DNA of 64,000 bases from positions 1-64,000 of the forward strand of contig CANCHK010000002.1 in assembly GCA_947377865.1 (NCBI GenBank), read 5' to 3'. The position numbers were made by a program, and so were the translations under genes. Every line of letters starts with the position of its first letter. Position 1 is the stretch's first letter. This DNA is from Opitutia bacterium. Its GTDB lineage: Bacteria > Verrucomicrobiota > Verrucomicrobiia > Opitutales > UBA953. Shown here piece by piece: positions 18,726 to 28,002 of this stretch. Under the pieces are notes generated by a model. It was not told where the DNA came from. It did not search any database and was given only the letters and a program-made list of their open reading frames with translations.

Positions 18726-19409
18726 ATGGAACTTCTCTACTTCGATGAAAGCGGCGACGATGGCCTTGGGCCTGGCGCGTCACCCCTTTTCGCACTGACG
18801 TGCCTGAGAGTCTCGACCAACGATTGGCCGGCGGTAGCCGAACGCATAGAAGCGGCTCGCAACATGCTGGCCTCGCTCGCCGGGCTCCCCGCACGAGGCG
18901 AGCTCCACACGCGCCAACTGCTGCTACGCAAAGGACGTTATCATGAGTTGCGCTTCCGAACCCAGGCCGTGCTTACCATCATCCGCACAATTAACGATTT
19001 GGCGGCCAGCCCAGAGCTTCGAATTCATTCGGAAGTATTGCTTAAGACGGGCGGGGAGCAATTCCTGCGGACCGCCCTGAAGGCGCAGATGCTCAGGAAT
19101 AATCGGGTTAACATTGCGATTTCCGACCGTGGCCGAGTGCCAAGGATGCGACACATCATCAGGCTGGAGACAGAGCGGGGCGCCATTCCCCTGCCGCCCA
19201 TCGAAGGGATGCTAGAAATTGAGTCGCGTGATTGCGCGATGGTTCAATTAGCCGACTTCTTCGCGACAGCCGCATACCTACGTGCCTCATCAGAAGTTGG
19301 CCACCCACACCATGCGCGGATGATTCCAGAGGAGGCGACCGCGATGATCAGGACAACAGAAGGGGCGAACCGGACTTATCGTCTGGTTCGCCCCGCTGGC
19401 ACTGCCTGA
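18726..19409 (+). CDS. DUF3800 domain protein
   Basis: The 227-residue protein starts with MELLYFDESGDDG, the DUF3800 hallmark with two acidic residues, and has the late conserved block SRDCAMVQLADFFATAAYL. DUF3800 proteins have an RNase H-like fold; their function is unknown and they are often found in mobile or defence contexts. The track ORF begins at 18570 within the double hairpin, so I choose ATG 18726, which puts YFDESG at the family N-terminus. It is a plus-strand gene in a minus-strand region and is bordered on both sides by repeats, which suggests acquisition. Confidence 0.85.
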   Translation: MELLYFDESGDDGLGPGASPLFALTCLRVSTNDWPAVAERIEAARNMLASLAGLPARGELHTRQLLLRKGRYHELRFRTQAVLTIIRTINDLAASPELRIHSEVLLKTGGEQFLRTALKAQMLRNNRVNIAISDRGRVPRMRHIIRLETERGAIPLPPIEGMLEIESRDCAMVQLADFFATAAYLRASSEVGHPHHARMIPEEATAMIRTTEGANRTYRLVRPAGTA

Positions 19410-20036
19410 TCCTACTTTCTAGGGCAGGTAGTTCGCCTGTAATGTTTAGCTCATAGCATAAGCTCGGCAAGATTATTTCCGCGAAGCATCGATCAGCCGA
19501 GTTCGCCTTCCATAGGTAGGGGCAGCTCCGCGTGCTGCCCTAGCTGCGTTGATGTGCTCCCCACCGCTAACCGCCAACCGCTTCCACCTGTCACGGGTAG
19601 GGGCAGCTCCGCGTGCTGCCCTAGCTGTCTCGTATTGACGCACCATGAACTTTTTCCATTTTAGAGCCATCCCTTGAAAGGGGGATGAAAAGGCTCCTTC
19701 CCGGCGATAAGCGCTCTGGGAGAACTTCCGAAAGGATAGCCGGGAAGGTCACTTTTCATTTCGAATTCGCTGCCGCCTGACATGGGTAGGGTCGGCACTG
19801 CGTGCCGACCTAGTTGGCTTGTGGTGTTCCCAACCGCCAACCGCTATCCGCTAATACCTCGCGACTTCGTAGCGCCGGTAGGGGCGCCACTGCGTGGCGT
19901 CCGTTCGAATCCGAAGCCATGAAACTATCGGATCTCAGCTAAGGCCCAGCCCAACTTCTTCGGCGAACGAACGCGTTGCGGTTACGTCCCGCCCTTGAAT
20001 GCACCCTCTGGAATCGAAGAGATTCCATGTATCGGA
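19410..20036. repeat. Repeat island downstream of the DUF3800 gene
   Basis: No protein gene is seen. Four GGTAG-type hairpins lie here: two near-identical copies with arms GGGCAGC/GCTGCCC (19515-19543 and 19596-19624), one with stem GGTCGGCAC and loop TGC (19785-19813, matching the copy at 18312), and one with GGGCGCCAC/GTGGCGTCC, loop TGC (19877-19902). Between them is the candidate structured RNA. A small inverted repeat GGAATC/GATTCC lies at 20010-20026, just before the promoter. Confidence 0.75.
19664..19759 (+). ncRNA. Candidate structured RNA element
   Basis: An 8-bp helix ATGAAAAG/CTTTTCAT (19685-19692 with 19752-19759) leads through a 3x3 internal loop into a perfect 10-bp helix CCTTCCCGGC/GCCGGGAAGG (19696-19705 with 19739-19748). 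Inside are a CTC-TGG-GAG hairpin and a TCC-GAAA-GGA hairpin with a GNRA tetraloop. Upstream, GAGCC (19664-19668) can pair with GGCTC (19692-19696), and ATCCC with GGGAT, which would compete with the outer helix. The strand is not certain because most pairs also form on the other strand, but the GAAA loop favours plus. I recognise no known RNA family. Confidence 0.45.
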
Positions 20037-20064
20037 TTGCGGCTGTACGCACGCGTGGTATATT
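20037..20064 (+). promoter_or_regulatory. Candidate sigma-70 promoter with extended -10
   Basis: TTGCGG at 20037-20042 and TATATT at 20059-20064 are 16 bases apart, and TGG directly before the -10 box gives an extended TGn element. Transcription would start near 20071, about 19 bases before the methyltransferase ATG. The GGAATC/GATTCC inverted repeat just upstream could be an operator. Confidence 0.45.
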
Positions 20065-20089
20065 GGCGGAGTAACCCTACCTCCTCAAA

Positions 20090-20902
20090 ATGGCTTCTCT
20101 CGAAAAAGTCCAAGCCTTCTGGGATCGCGGCAGCTGCGGTGAAATCTATGGGCTCGGCAAGGAGGGGCAGGATAAATACGCCCAGGTCGCCAAAGCACGG
20201 TACGAGCTGGAGCCTTACCTGCTGCCCTTCGCCCGATTCGAAGAAGCGAACGGTAAAGATGTCCTGGAAATCGGAGTCGGCATGGGCTCCGACCACCAAA
20301 GGCTTGCCCAAGCATGCCCGCGCTCGCTCAAAGGCATCGACCTGACGGAGCGGGCCATCGAGCATACACGGGCCCGGTTCGAAGCCTTCGGCCTGCGGAG
20401 CGAACTGGCTATCGGTAACGCTGAGTCATTGGCGTTCGCGGATAATTCCTTCGATTTCGTCTATAGCTGGGGAGTGATCCACCACTCGCCTGACACGAGA
20501 CGAGCCGCGCAGGAAATCTTGCGCGTCCTGCGGCCCGGAAGCATCGCCCGAGTGATGATCTACCATCGGAGATGTCCGGTAGGCTGGATGCTATGGACAC
20601 GTTATGCCCTCCTATGCGGCAAGCCATGGCTAGGCCTAGATGAAATATATTCCAAGTACCTCGAATCGCCGGGCACCAAGGCCTATGATGTTGAAGAAGC
20701 CCGTGCGCTCTTCGTGGGAGCCTCCATGGTCGAAACCCAGGTCGTCCCTGGGATGGGCGACCTGCTGCATGGCGAGGCCGGTCAGCGTCATCGCGGCCCG
20801 CTACTCACAATAGGCAAACTACTATGGCCGCGCTGGCTAATTAAAACCATAAGTAAGCGTTGGGCTTTCGGGCAGGTCCTACTGATCGAGGTTAAGAAAT
20901 AG
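20090..20902 (+). CDS. Class I SAM-dependent methyltransferase
   Basis: A 270-residue soluble methyltransferase of the methyltransferase_11/UbiE type. SAM-binding VLEIGVGMGSDHQRLA is followed by the acidic KGIDLTERAIEHT and the post-motif DFVYSWGVIHHSPDT, then LRVLRPGSIARVMIYH. It is one of the few plus-strand genes in the locus and has its own candidate promoter. No Shine-Dalgarno site is seen; the bases before ATG are CT-rich. Small-molecule or glycan methylation is likely; the target is unknown. Confidence 0.85.
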   Translation: MASLEKVQAFWDRGSCGEIYGLGKEGQDKYAQVAKARYELEPYLLPFARFEEANGKDVLEIGVGMGSDHQRLAQACPRSLKGIDLTERAIEHTRARFEAFGLRSELAIGNAESLAFADNSFDFVYSWGVIHHSPDTRRAAQEILRVLRPGSIARVMIYHRRCPVGWMLWTRYALLCGKPWLGLDEIYSKYLESPGTKAYDVEEARALFVGASMVETQVVPGMGDLLHGEAGQRHRGPLLTIGKLLWPRWLIKTISKRWAFGQVLLIEVKK

Positions 20903-20924
20903 CCCGGGGAAACCATCCAGGCAC

Positions 20925-20950
20925 AAAAAAGCCGTGCCAAGCGGCACGGC
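20925..20950 (-). terminator. Rho-independent terminator
   Basis: Stem GCCGTGCC/GGCACGGC with loop AAGC on the plus strand (20931-20950). Read on the minus strand it is followed by six T, so it ends transcription from the GT4 gene at 21016. It may also slow transcripts from the convergent methyltransferase gene. Confidence 0.8.
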
Positions 20951-21015
20951 TAAAATACTCACATAAATTACTTTTTCTGCTACGATTTGGGCGGCCGTTT
21001 GACTGGAAAATTTCC

Positions 21016-22146
21016 TTACCGTCTGGCCAGCTGCTCGAGAAGCCCTCTCGCGACCGCCTTGGCGGAAAAGGTGTTACGCGCATGCGCCCTGGCCCGCTGT
21101 CCGATGGCCTCCAACTCCTCGTCGGAACGCGCCAGCACCCATCTCAACGCGACGGTCGGATTCATCGGGTCATCGATGACCATGCCGGCGTCACCGGCGG
21201 TAATGATCTCTTTCACGTTCCCGGCCATGCCGGAAAGCAGGATAGTCAGGCCGGCGGCCGCCGCCTCGATCGGCGACAGCGGGTTCGGGTCCTTCTTGGT
21301 ATTCAAGACGAAGACATTGGCGGCCAGCAGGACTTGGCGGACGCCTTCGGCGTCCATCTGACCGAGCAACCGGATCCCTCCCTCTGATTTTTCGGCCAAC
21401 GCCTTGAGTTCGGCCTCCAACGGTCCGGTCCCGGCGAAGACCAGCCGGGCCTTCGCTCTTTCCGAGCGAGCCAAATCCATGAAGGCGTGCGCGAGCTCGA
21501 GAGTGCCCTTGCGGGAGCATAATGTGCCGACTTGGACCAGCAGCCTGAGGTCTTCCGGTAATCCCAATTTCCTCCGGGCTTGGCTCCGGTCCGAGGCGTC
21601 GTTCCGGGAATAGAAATCGACGTCGACCGAATTGGGCAGAATGACGATGGGCTTGGGCTCGCCGCCCTGGGAGAGCGCCCAATCCGCGCTCAATTGGTTG
21701 GGAACGGCGAACGCCTCGTACTTTCCGTAACAGTGGCGACGAAACCAAGCGATGAGCCCGGTGCGATGCGTGACTGCTTTCGCATGGCCTTCGCTCCAGA
21801 AGAGGCGCCGCGGCGGCGGATTTACCCAGCTAAGTCCCGCCAGCAGAATCGTCGGCGTGTTCCAGGCCCCGCCGACGATGAGCGTGGTCGGCTTGAGGCG
21901 TTTAAGTTCTCTGAGCACCGACAGGTTCAGGTGCGTGAACAAGCCCCGAAACCGGATGTGCCACCCTGGCATCATCGTATGCGGATGCTTCATTTCCTCC
22001 GGATGGTAGCCCCAGAAACGATTCGGCTCCGAAGGCGCGCAATACAAGACATGGACCTTCTCGCCGAACTCAGCCGACAGCTGATGCAGGTCATCGAAAA
22101 AAGCCGTCCGGTAGGGCGAAGGGATATTCGTAAGGATGACGATCAT
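21016..22146 (-). CDS. Glycosyltransferase family 4
   Basis: A 376-residue GT-B enzyme. The N-terminal acceptor half starts MIVILTNIPSPYRTAFFDDL. The C-terminal donor half contains PNSVDVDFYSRND, LVQVGTLCSRKGTLEL, LVFAGTGPLEAEL and the E-x7-E-like NPLSPIEAAAAGL. It is the last gene of the minus-strand run from 44 kb and is followed by a rho-independent terminator. The gap of 108 bases to the next gene has no visible signal. Donor and acceptor unknown. Confidence 0.9.
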   Translation of the reverse strand: MIVILTNIPSPYRTAFFDDLHQLSAEFGEKVHVLYCAPSEPNRFWGYHPEEMKHPHTMMPGWHIRFRGLFTHLNLSVLRELKRLKPTTLIVGGAWNTPTILLAGLSWVNPPPRRLFWSEGHAKAVTHRTGLIAWFRRHCYGKYEAFAVPNQLSADWALSQGGEPKPIVILPNSVDVDFYSRNDASDRSQARRKLGLPEDLRLLVQVGTLCSRKGTLELAHAFMDLARSERAKARLVFAGTGPLEAELKALAEKSEGGIRLLGQMDAEGVRQVLLAANVFVLNTKKDPNPLSPIEAAAAGLTILLSGMAGNVKEIITAGDAGMVIDDPMNPTVALRWVLARSDEELEAIGQRARAHARNTFSAKAVARGLLEQLARR

Positions 22147-22254
22147 GTTTAGGAAAATTGGGTCGGCAAGAAGCCAAGTAACAGGAGCTCTGGGTGATAC
22201 CAGCGGGAGCGCCCGGGCGACGCGTGGCAGATGCGTGCTTATCGCCAGTGGCTA

Positions 22255-23049
22255 TCAGTCTCTGATGGCAAAGACATTCCCGCCGAACGTGGGCCCTAGC
22301 GTGTCCATAATTTCGCCCTTGTCATCGCTCAACGTATAACCAGCGAGCCGGAGCAACTTAGCCACTTCCTCCTGATGCTCGGTGACTTCGATCATCAGCG
22401 CATTGATCCGCGAGAGCGATTTTTCGGCGCCGCGGAGGGCGTTAAGTTCGTTGCCTTCGATATCGATCTTGATGAAGTCGACCTTGAGCCCATGGGCTGC
22501 GATGTATGCGTCGAGCGTGGTGAGCCTTACCGTGCGGGCTTTTTTCATGACCCCCATCGCATGGCTTTGGGCGACGCCGGCGGCGCCTTGGTAGTCATCC
22601 AAGAGGCTGTTGTTCTGGCCGGTGATGTCGTCTTCGTAGAACGTGGCTTCTCCGGCGCGGTCGGAGACGGCTTGGCGTTCGATGAGCACTTGCGGAAGCT
22701 TCGCCGTATTGCGCTCGATGTAGGGCAGATTATTCGATCCCGGCTCGAAGACGACGACCTTGCCGGCCGGCCCGACGAGCTGGGCGAAATATTGGGTGAT
22801 GAAGCCGATGTGGCCGCCCACCTCCAAGACCGTGGCCCCGGCGGGAATCTGCCGGCGAAACCGTTCCATCGTCAGCCTTTCCCGGTCTTTGCCAAAGAAC
22901 CAATAGCCTTTGTGCTTGAAGGAGTTCAGCGCAAGCCGGTCGCCGGTCCATGGATTCTTCAGGGAAACGTCCCGGGCCGTGGCTTTCAACAAACGGATGA
23001 AGAGACGGCGCACCAGTGGGATGCCGGCTAAATATTGCTTGATGCTCAT
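22255..23049 (-). CDS. FkbM family methyltransferase
   Basis: 264 residues with VLEVGGHIGFITQYFA, VVFEPGSNNLPYIERN, a TTLDAYIAAHGL segment and VDFIKIDIEGNELNALRG, the usual FkbM order. It probably O-methylates a sugar residue of the glycan. The N-terminus (KQYLAGIPLVRRLFIRLL) is basic-amphipathic, possibly for membrane contact. It is separate from, and only distantly like, the FkbM half of the fusion protein at 8651-10315. Confidence 0.88.
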   Translation of the reverse strand: MSIKQYLAGIPLVRRLFIRLLKATARDVSLKNPWTGDRLALNSFKHKGYWFFGKDRERLTMERFRRQIPAGATVLEVGGHIGFITQYFAQLVGPAGKVVVFEPGSNNLPYIERNTAKLPQVLIERQAVSDRAGEATFYEDDITGQNNSLLDDYQGAAGVAQSHAMGVMKKARTVRLTTLDAYIAAHGLKVDFIKIDIEGNELNALRGAEKSLSRINALMIEVTEHQEEVAKLLRLAGYTLSDDKGEIMDTLGPTFGGNVFAIRD

Positions 23050-23133
23050 GTTCGTAAATTTGGTTTCCGGCCTGTCGGCTTGGTCCGGGGCGGTAAATCG
23101 ATCGCGGTGATTTGCCTGTGCAAGAAGAACACG

Positions 23134-24156
23134 TTAACGGCGAAGCCCACGCTTGGCCCATAGTAAGAAGCGCAGGCCTTTGGCTTGGAACAACCGAACG
23201 GACAGGTTGAGCGCGATCTTACCGGGTCCGAGCCCGGAGGTGAACAGCAGGGAGTAGAACCGGTCGCCTCGCTGCGGGAAGAAGGCGTGGAAATTGACCG
23301 TCTGTTTCCTCAGATTCGCCCCGACATAACGGGCGAGGTGCCGCATGACGACGGGATCGCACCGCCGCTCCACGGCCGGACGACGAAGCAACGCATCCAT
23401 CGCGCGGGCGTTGTCGAAGCACGACTTGGCGGAATATTCCCACCAGGAGTAGTTGAACGGACGCCGGCTGGCTTCCTCCCCCGCCGCGCTCCAATTCGCA
23501 CCGTGGATCCGGTAGTCCATGGTAATCTCGGGCAGATAGCCGATTCCGCCGGAGACATGGCCGAGGAGGGAGATCTGACAGTCTTCCGCGACGCATTTCA
23601 TTTCCTCCAGGTAGCCGAGCTCCTGGATCATGGAGCGCCGGAGCGACTCGTTGGCCCCGTTTCCGATAGGCATCGTCTCCCTTCCGGCCAAGGAGATGGA
23701 GGGGTTCTCCACTACATAAGCGCCGTCGGCCGGCACGCCGTTCTCATCGATCTTCCGGACTCCGCCGTAGCAGGCTTTGATCTGCGGATGAGCCAGGTAA
23801 TGACGGACGAAGGCGCTGATCCGGTTCGGATGCGACACGTCATCGCAGGATTGGGTGAAGATGATTTCGCCGCTGCTCCGCCGGATGGCCTGGTTGATAT
23901 TCGCAACCAATCCCCGGTTGATGCCGTCCGAGAGGTCGACGATTTCGCGGTCAGGCCTGAGGCCTGCGCAGCGACGCATGATGGCGGCGGTGTCATCCTT
24001 CGAGCCGTCATCGACCATGATGAACTCGATTCGGCCGGGATAATCCTGGGCGAAGGCCGACGCGAGGGCCTGCTCCGCGAAGCGGGCATGATTATAAGCG
24101 GTCAGGATATAAGTGACCACCGGCAACGCCTGCGTATCGGTCGCCGCGGCGCTCAT
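23134..24156 (-). CDS. Glycosyltransferase family 2
   Basis: A 340-residue GT-A enzyme with [19 protein letters not shown], the aspartate pair in [12 protein letters not shown] and the metal-site region [15 protein letters not shown] (a variant of DxD). Its ATG overlaps the stop of the aminotransferase gene by four bases, so the two are coupled. The C-terminal 100 residues form amphipathic helices but no clear membrane segment. It may transfer the amino sugar made by its neighbours; this is inference from position. Confidence 0.9.
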   Translation of the reverse strand: MSAAATDTQALPVVTYILTAYNHARFAEQALASAFAQDYPGRIEFIMVDDGSKDDTAAIMRRCAGLRPDREIVDLSDGINRGLVANINQAIRRSSGEIIFTQSCDDVSHPNRISAFVRHYLAHPQIKACYGGVRKIDENGVPADGAYVVENPSISLAGRETMPIGNGANESLRRSMIQELGYLEEMKCVAEDCQISLLGHVSGGIGYLPEITMDYRIHGANWSAAGEEASRRPFNYSWWEYSAKSCFDNARAMDALLRRPAVERRCDPVVMRHLARYVGANLRKQTVNFHAFFPQRGDRFYSLLFTSGLGPGKIALNLSVRLFQAKGLRFLLWAKRGLRR

Positions 24157-25256
24157 CGATTCAGCAAGCCGATGACGTAGCTCACGCTCTCGTCCGACAT
24201 CACCGGGCTGATCGGCAGAGAGACGACCTCGCGATGCATGGCTTCCGTCAAAGGAAGTTTCAGATGGCCGAGCTGCCGGACATAGGCCTCCTGCTGATGC
24301 GGGGGGATGGGATAATGCACGGCCGTGTGGACGCCGTGCTCCGCCAGTCGTTTCTGGAAAGCTTCCCGATCCGGCACCCGCACCACGAACAGATGCCAGA
24401 CGTGCGATTCTTCGCCGGCCCGCACCGCGGGCAGCCGGACGGCGGGATGCTTGATTTCCTGGCGGTAGCGACGGGCGATTGCCTGACGCCGGCCGTTATC
24501 GTCATCCATATGCGGCAGCTTCACCCGTAGGAAAGCCGCCTGCATCTCATCGAGCCGATCGTTCGGGCCTTGGACGAGGTTCTTATATTTCTCGTGCGAA
24601 CCGTAGTTGCGCAAGGCGCGGACCATCTGGGCGAGCTTGACATCCTTGCAGGTCAACGCCCCGGCGTCACCGAGAGCGCCGAGGTTCTTGCCGGGGTAGA
24701 AGCTGAACGCCGCGGCGTCGCCCCAGGCGCCAGCCTTGACGCCGCCGATGTGGGCGCCGTGCGACTGGGCCGCGTCCTCGAGCAGCAGCAGGCCGCGTTC
24801 GCGGCAGAGCTGCGCGATCGCCGGCATGTCAGCCAGCTGGCCGTAGAGATGGACCGCGAGCACCGCCTTGACGTCGGGCGTGAGCGCCGCGGCGAGTTTC
24901 GTCGCGCCGAGGTTGAACGTGTCCTCATCCGGCTCGACGAGCACGGGCCGCAGACGGTTCTCGGTGATGGCGAGGATCGACGCGATGTAGGTGTTGGCCG
25001 GCACCGCGACGGCATCGCCGTCCTTGATCAGGCCGAGTTCCTTCCAGCCGCGCAGGGCGAGGATGAGCGCCGACAGCCCGTCGGAGGTGCCAACGCAATG
25101 CGGCGAACCGACCCAGGCTGCGAACTCGGATTCGAATGACTTCACTTCTTCGCCGAGGACATACCAACCCGAGTCGATGACGCGGGCCGCGGCGGCCTTC
25201 AATTCCGCCGCGTGGCGGGCGTTGATGGCTTTGAGATCAAGGAAGGGAATGTTCAT
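24153..25256 (-). CDS. DegT-family sugar 3-aminotransferase (FdtB/QdtB-like)
   Basis: A PLP enzyme of 367 residues. [12 protein letters not shown] at the start, the PLP-contact [25 protein letters not shown] and the Schiff-base lysine in [14 protein letters not shown] are all present. Together with the FdtA/QdtA-like isomerase and RmlA/RmlB in the same operon this predicts amination of dTDP-3-keto-6-deoxyhexose to the 3-amino sugar. It starts three bases after the restored stop of the broken acetyltransferase gene. Confidence 0.88.
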   Translation of the reverse strand: MNIPFLDLKAINARHAAELKAAAARVIDSGWYVLGEEVKSFESEFAAWVGSPHCVGTSDGLSALILALRGWKELGLIKDGDAVAVPANTYIASILAITENRLRPVLVEPDEDTFNLGATKLAAALTPDVKAVLAVHLYGQLADMPAIAQLCRERGLLLLEDAAQSHGAHIGGVKAGAWGDAAAFSFYPGKNLGALGDAGALTCKDVKLAQMVRALRNYGSHEKYKNLVQGPNDRLDEMQAAFLRVKLPHMDDDNGRRQAIARRYRQEIKHPAVRLPAVRAGEESHVWHLFVVRVPDREAFQKRLAEHGVHTAVHYPIPPHQQEAYVRQLGHLKLPLTEAMHREVVSLPISPVMSDESVSYVIGLLNR

Positions 25257-25259
25257 TGT

Positions 25260-25714
25260 TTAGAAAGTCCGTATGATACGTGCAGGATTACCGACGACCA
25301 GCGTTCTTGCTGCGACGTCTTTGGTAACGACGGCACCGGCGCCGACCATGGCTCCTTCGCCAATTACGATGCAGGCAAGATGGTGGCGTTAGCCCCAATA
25401 GAGGCCCCCTTCATCACTAGCGTTTTCAGTAAATTAGGCGAGGTGTTCCGGGACCTCGGCTCAAGGTCGTTGGTGAATGTCGCATTCGAGCCGACAAAAA
25501 CATCATCCTCCAAGGTGACACCATCCCACAGCTGAACGCCGCACTTCACCGTGACTCGATCGCCAACAATAACCTTGTTTTCGATGAAGCAGTGTGAGCA
25601 GATATTGCAGTCGCGCCCTATAACGGCAGCGGGGAGAACCACGACGTATTGCCAAATCCTAGTACCTTCGCCAATATGCTTTGATTGAATATCTGAGCTT
25701 GGATGAATGTACAT
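25260..25714 (-). pseudogene. Sugar 3-N-acetyltransferase (FdtC/QdtC-like), frameshifted
   Basis: The first 116 codons encode a left-handed beta-helix acyltransferase (hexapeptide repeats from [15 protein letters not shown], with [13 protein letters not shown]). The frame ends at 25364 with ILPAS, but adding one base near 25370 (CCTGCATC to CCTGGCATC) restores [19 protein letters not shown] and NPARII with a stop at 25260-25262, total about 151 residues, the usual size. So a single-base deletion removed the last coils. It is either a true null allele or an assembly error. The next gene upstream is an intact formyltransferase that could act on the same amine. Confidence 0.85.
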
Positions 25715-25716
25715 TG

Positions 25717-27024
25717 TTAAGAAATCTTGGCCCGATTATGCGAATGATTTATCACCGCTTTGCTGAGAAGCTGATACAGTAGCGGGGTTTTTTCGCGGTC
25801 GCAGTAGTCAAGCACCGTCAGTCCGTGCTGGTCTTTGGCCGACGGGTCCGCACCGGCCTTGAGCAGGGCCTCGACGATCTGCAGATTGCCCGAAGTTTCC
25901 GCATGCGATTTCGCGTACATGAGCGCCGTGGTGCCGCGACGGTTTTGGTGCCCGAGGCTGGCACCGGCCGAGATCAGCCAGGTCGCAGCTTCGACGCTGC
26001 CGTGGAAGGCGGCGACCATTAACGGCGTCCAGCCGTTCACGTCTTCGATATCCAGGGCGGGCAATGTGGCCGGAAAGGATCCAGGGCGCAGGCCGCCCTT
26101 CCCCCACGCCAGCAAGGCGTCCAGGAAGCAATATTCCAGCCGCAGGTCGGTCGTGCCTGTGCCCACCCTGGCGTGCCAGTCACCTTCGGGCTTCACGGCG
26201 CCCGGAGCCAGACCGGAACTTTGCGCCAGGACCTCGGCGCGCCAGACCCTGCGACCAGCGATCAACGGGAGCTGGTATTGCCAGAAGGTGAACGCGCGGA
26301 TCCGGGCATGGACGACTTCGGCTGGCTGCTGGAAATCGAGACCGGCGTCACCGTAATTTATCATCGCCCGGGAATAGTATGAGGAGGCCGCCTCATCCTG
26401 GGCGACGCCCGCCGGAGCTTCTAAGAGCAGCTTAGCTACTTCTTCCATGAACAATTCCTCCCCGTGGCGGGTGTATTCGACGTAGAGTTCACCCGCCGTC
26501 ATTCCATCGGAGAGCGCAAACGTTTTTTGGGCGATGATGGTCCCCGTATCGATGCCTTCGTCGATGCGATGCAAGGTGACGGCCGATTCCTTCTCCCGGT
26601 TGATCAACGGCCAGACCGAAGTGGCGACGCCTCGATAGGCGGGCAGCTTCGAGAAATGCAGATTATACAGATGCGGGGTGGCGAAGGCCTTGGGCCGGAG
26701 GATCCGGTCATGCTCCAAGGAGAAGAACCTGAGGTCTGTCAGTTTTTTGACTTCGTCGATCGGCCAGACCGGAACCCCGGCCTGCCGGGCGGTCGCGATC
26801 AAGGATCGCTGCCAAGTGTGCCGACCGGTGTCGCACCGGTTGGCGACGACGCAAAGCGCCGCGGGCGGGATGCCGGCCTTGAGTAATAATAGGAGGCAAT
26901 TGGCGGCGATATCGTTCTTGCCTGCGATGCAGATGCTGGGCTTTTCCGGAAGCCGCGGCAGGGCTCGGATGAACTCCTCGATTCTTGGCGACATCGAAAG
27001 GTCTGGTTCGCGGTTTGGCATCAT
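25717..27024 (-). CDS. Sugar N-formyltransferase with C-terminal ankyrin repeats (QdtF-like)
   Basis: 435 residues. The N-terminal domain has the formyltransferase triad: Asn and His in [13 protein letters not shown] (N121, H123) and Asp in DEGIDTG (D159). A middle domain (about 220-320) follows, then about three ankyrin repeats ([35 protein letters not shown]). This layout is that of QdtF, which formylates dTDP-3-amino-3,6-dideoxyglucose with N10-formyl-tetrahydrofolate. Context with FdtA/FdtB-like genes supports a 3-amino-sugar substrate. It overlaps the VOC gene by one base (TAATG). Confidence 0.87.
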   Translation of the reverse strand: MMPNREPDLSMSPRIEEFIRALPRLPEKPSICIAGKNDIAANCLLLLLKAGIPPAALCVVANRCDTGRHTWQRSLIATARQAGVPVWPIDEVKKLTDLRFFSLEHDRILRPKAFATPHLYNLHFSKLPAYRGVATSVWPLINREKESAVTLHRIDEGIDTGTIIAQKTFALSDGMTAGELYVEYTRHGEELFMEEVAKLLLEAPAGVAQDEAASSYYSRAMINYGDAGLDFQQPAEVVHARIRAFTFWQYQLPLIAGRRVWRAEVLAQSSGLAPGAVKPEGDWHARVGTGTTDLRLEYCFLDALLAWGKGGLRPGSFPATLPALDIEDVNGWTPLMVAAFHGSVEAATWLISAGASLGHQNRRGTTALMYAKSHAETSGNLQIVEALLKAGADPSAKDQHGLTVLDYCDREKTPLLYQLLSKAVINHSHNRAKIS

Positions 27025-27422
27025 TATTGAGCGATGAGTTCCACCAAGAGCAGGTTGGGGAGCATGACGAAGGAGATATCCCGGCCGCCGAACGCCGCCG
27101 CTGGCACCGGGGCGACGACGACGCGGGCGCCTTGGTTCTTCAAGGACTCCAGCGCGGCCGGCAGGTCTTTGACGAGATAGGCTAGGTGATACAGTTTGAT
27201 CCCGGACTTAAGCCAGGGCGCCAAAGGGCCGGGCTGACCGTCGCTGCGGACGAGTTCCATCCGGGGTCCGCCGCCGACGAGGAAGCGCACATGGACCCGC
27301 TGCAACGGGTCGTACACGTCCGGCGCTTCTTGCCGATAGCCGAGCGCGGCGAACCTACGTTGCTCTTGGTCGAAGTCCTTACACGCCACCCCGATGTGAT
27401 GAAACTCAGCGTCCGGGAGCAT
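27024..27422 (-). CDS. VOC family (glyoxalase-like) protein
   Basis: 132 residues with the vicinal-oxygen-chelate pattern: EFHHIGVACKDFDQ at the N-terminus, YHLAYLVKDLPAALESL in the second half and LPNLLLVELIA at the end. Metal-binding His and Glu positions are consistent with a methylmalonyl-CoA epimerase-like protein. The track ORF starts at 27761 in a shadow frame; ATG 27422 is the family start and overlaps the GNAT gene by 17 bases. In this operon it may act on an acyl-ACP or acyl-CoA made by the FkbH/ACP pair, but that is speculation. Confidence 0.82.
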   Translation of the reverse strand: MLPDAEFHHIGVACKDFDQEQRRFAALGYRQEAPDVYDPLQRVHVRFLVGGGPRMELVRSDGQPGPLAPWLKSGIKLYHLAYLVKDLPAALESLKNQGARVVVAPVPAAAFGGRDISFVMLPNLLLVELIAQ

Positions 27423-28002
27423 CGCGGTTGATTCGTTGGGAAATCTTGTGGCACTTGGCGGCCAGGGCCGGCCGGTGGGCGGTCCATTCGCTCGCCTCGC
27501 ACTCGTGTCGGACGGCGTCGACGGCTCGTCCCTCCATGGTGAAACGGGCGACCTGCACCCCTGCCCGGCGGAATCCACAGCCATCGTGGAATGAATTAGT
27601 CGCGTTGTTTTCCGCGACGGTGTAAGAATACACCTTGCGTAACCCCAACTTACCGAAGGCGAAATCCATGAGCAGGACCACACTTTCGATTGCCGACAGG
27701 GAGGCCGGCGCGACGATCCAGCGCCCCCACTCCGCCACGCCGTCCTGCGGTGACAGGTCATACAGCGAAATCAGGCCTTCGGGCCGGTCGCCGGCGATGC
27801 GTTCGATGACGAAGTAAAAGTCTCCTTCGCGCTTGAAGTAGTCCGCAAGCCAGCGCTGCTGGTCCGCGATGCTCGGGCTGATCGGGTTCAGGTACTGGGA
27901 ACGCCCAGCCATGGAACGCAGCGCGACCACGAACTCGGCGTCGCGATCCTCGATCGGCCGGAGGCGAAAAGCCTCTCCGATGATGACATGCGAGTGTCTC
28001 AT
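27406..28002 (-). CDS. GNAT family N-acyltransferase
   Basis: 198 residues of RimJ/RimL type: RLRPIEDRDAEFVVALR, the central WGRWIVAPASLSAIES and the LRKVYSYTVAENNATNSF motif that binds the pantetheine part of the donor. The gene overlaps the ACP gene by four bases. Position directly after FkbH and ACP suggests it moves an acyl group from the carrier protein to an amino sugar, as PseH-like GNATs do with acetyl-CoA. Substrate unproven. Confidence 0.83.
   Translation of the reverse strand: MRHSHVIIGEAFRLRPIEDRDAEFVVALRSMAGRSQYLNPISPSIADQQRWLADYFKREGDFYFVIERIAGDRPEGLISLYDLSPQDGVAEWGRWIVAPASLSAIESVVLLMDFAFGKLGLRKVYSYTVAENNATNSFHDGCGFRRAGVQVARFTMEGRAVDAVRHECEASEWTAHRPALAAKCHKISQRINRDAPGR

Noticed and set aside
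19410-20036. tRNA or rRNA fragment in the repeat island
   Set aside because: Hairpins lack a cloverleaf, a TTCGANNC loop in the right place and a CCA end.
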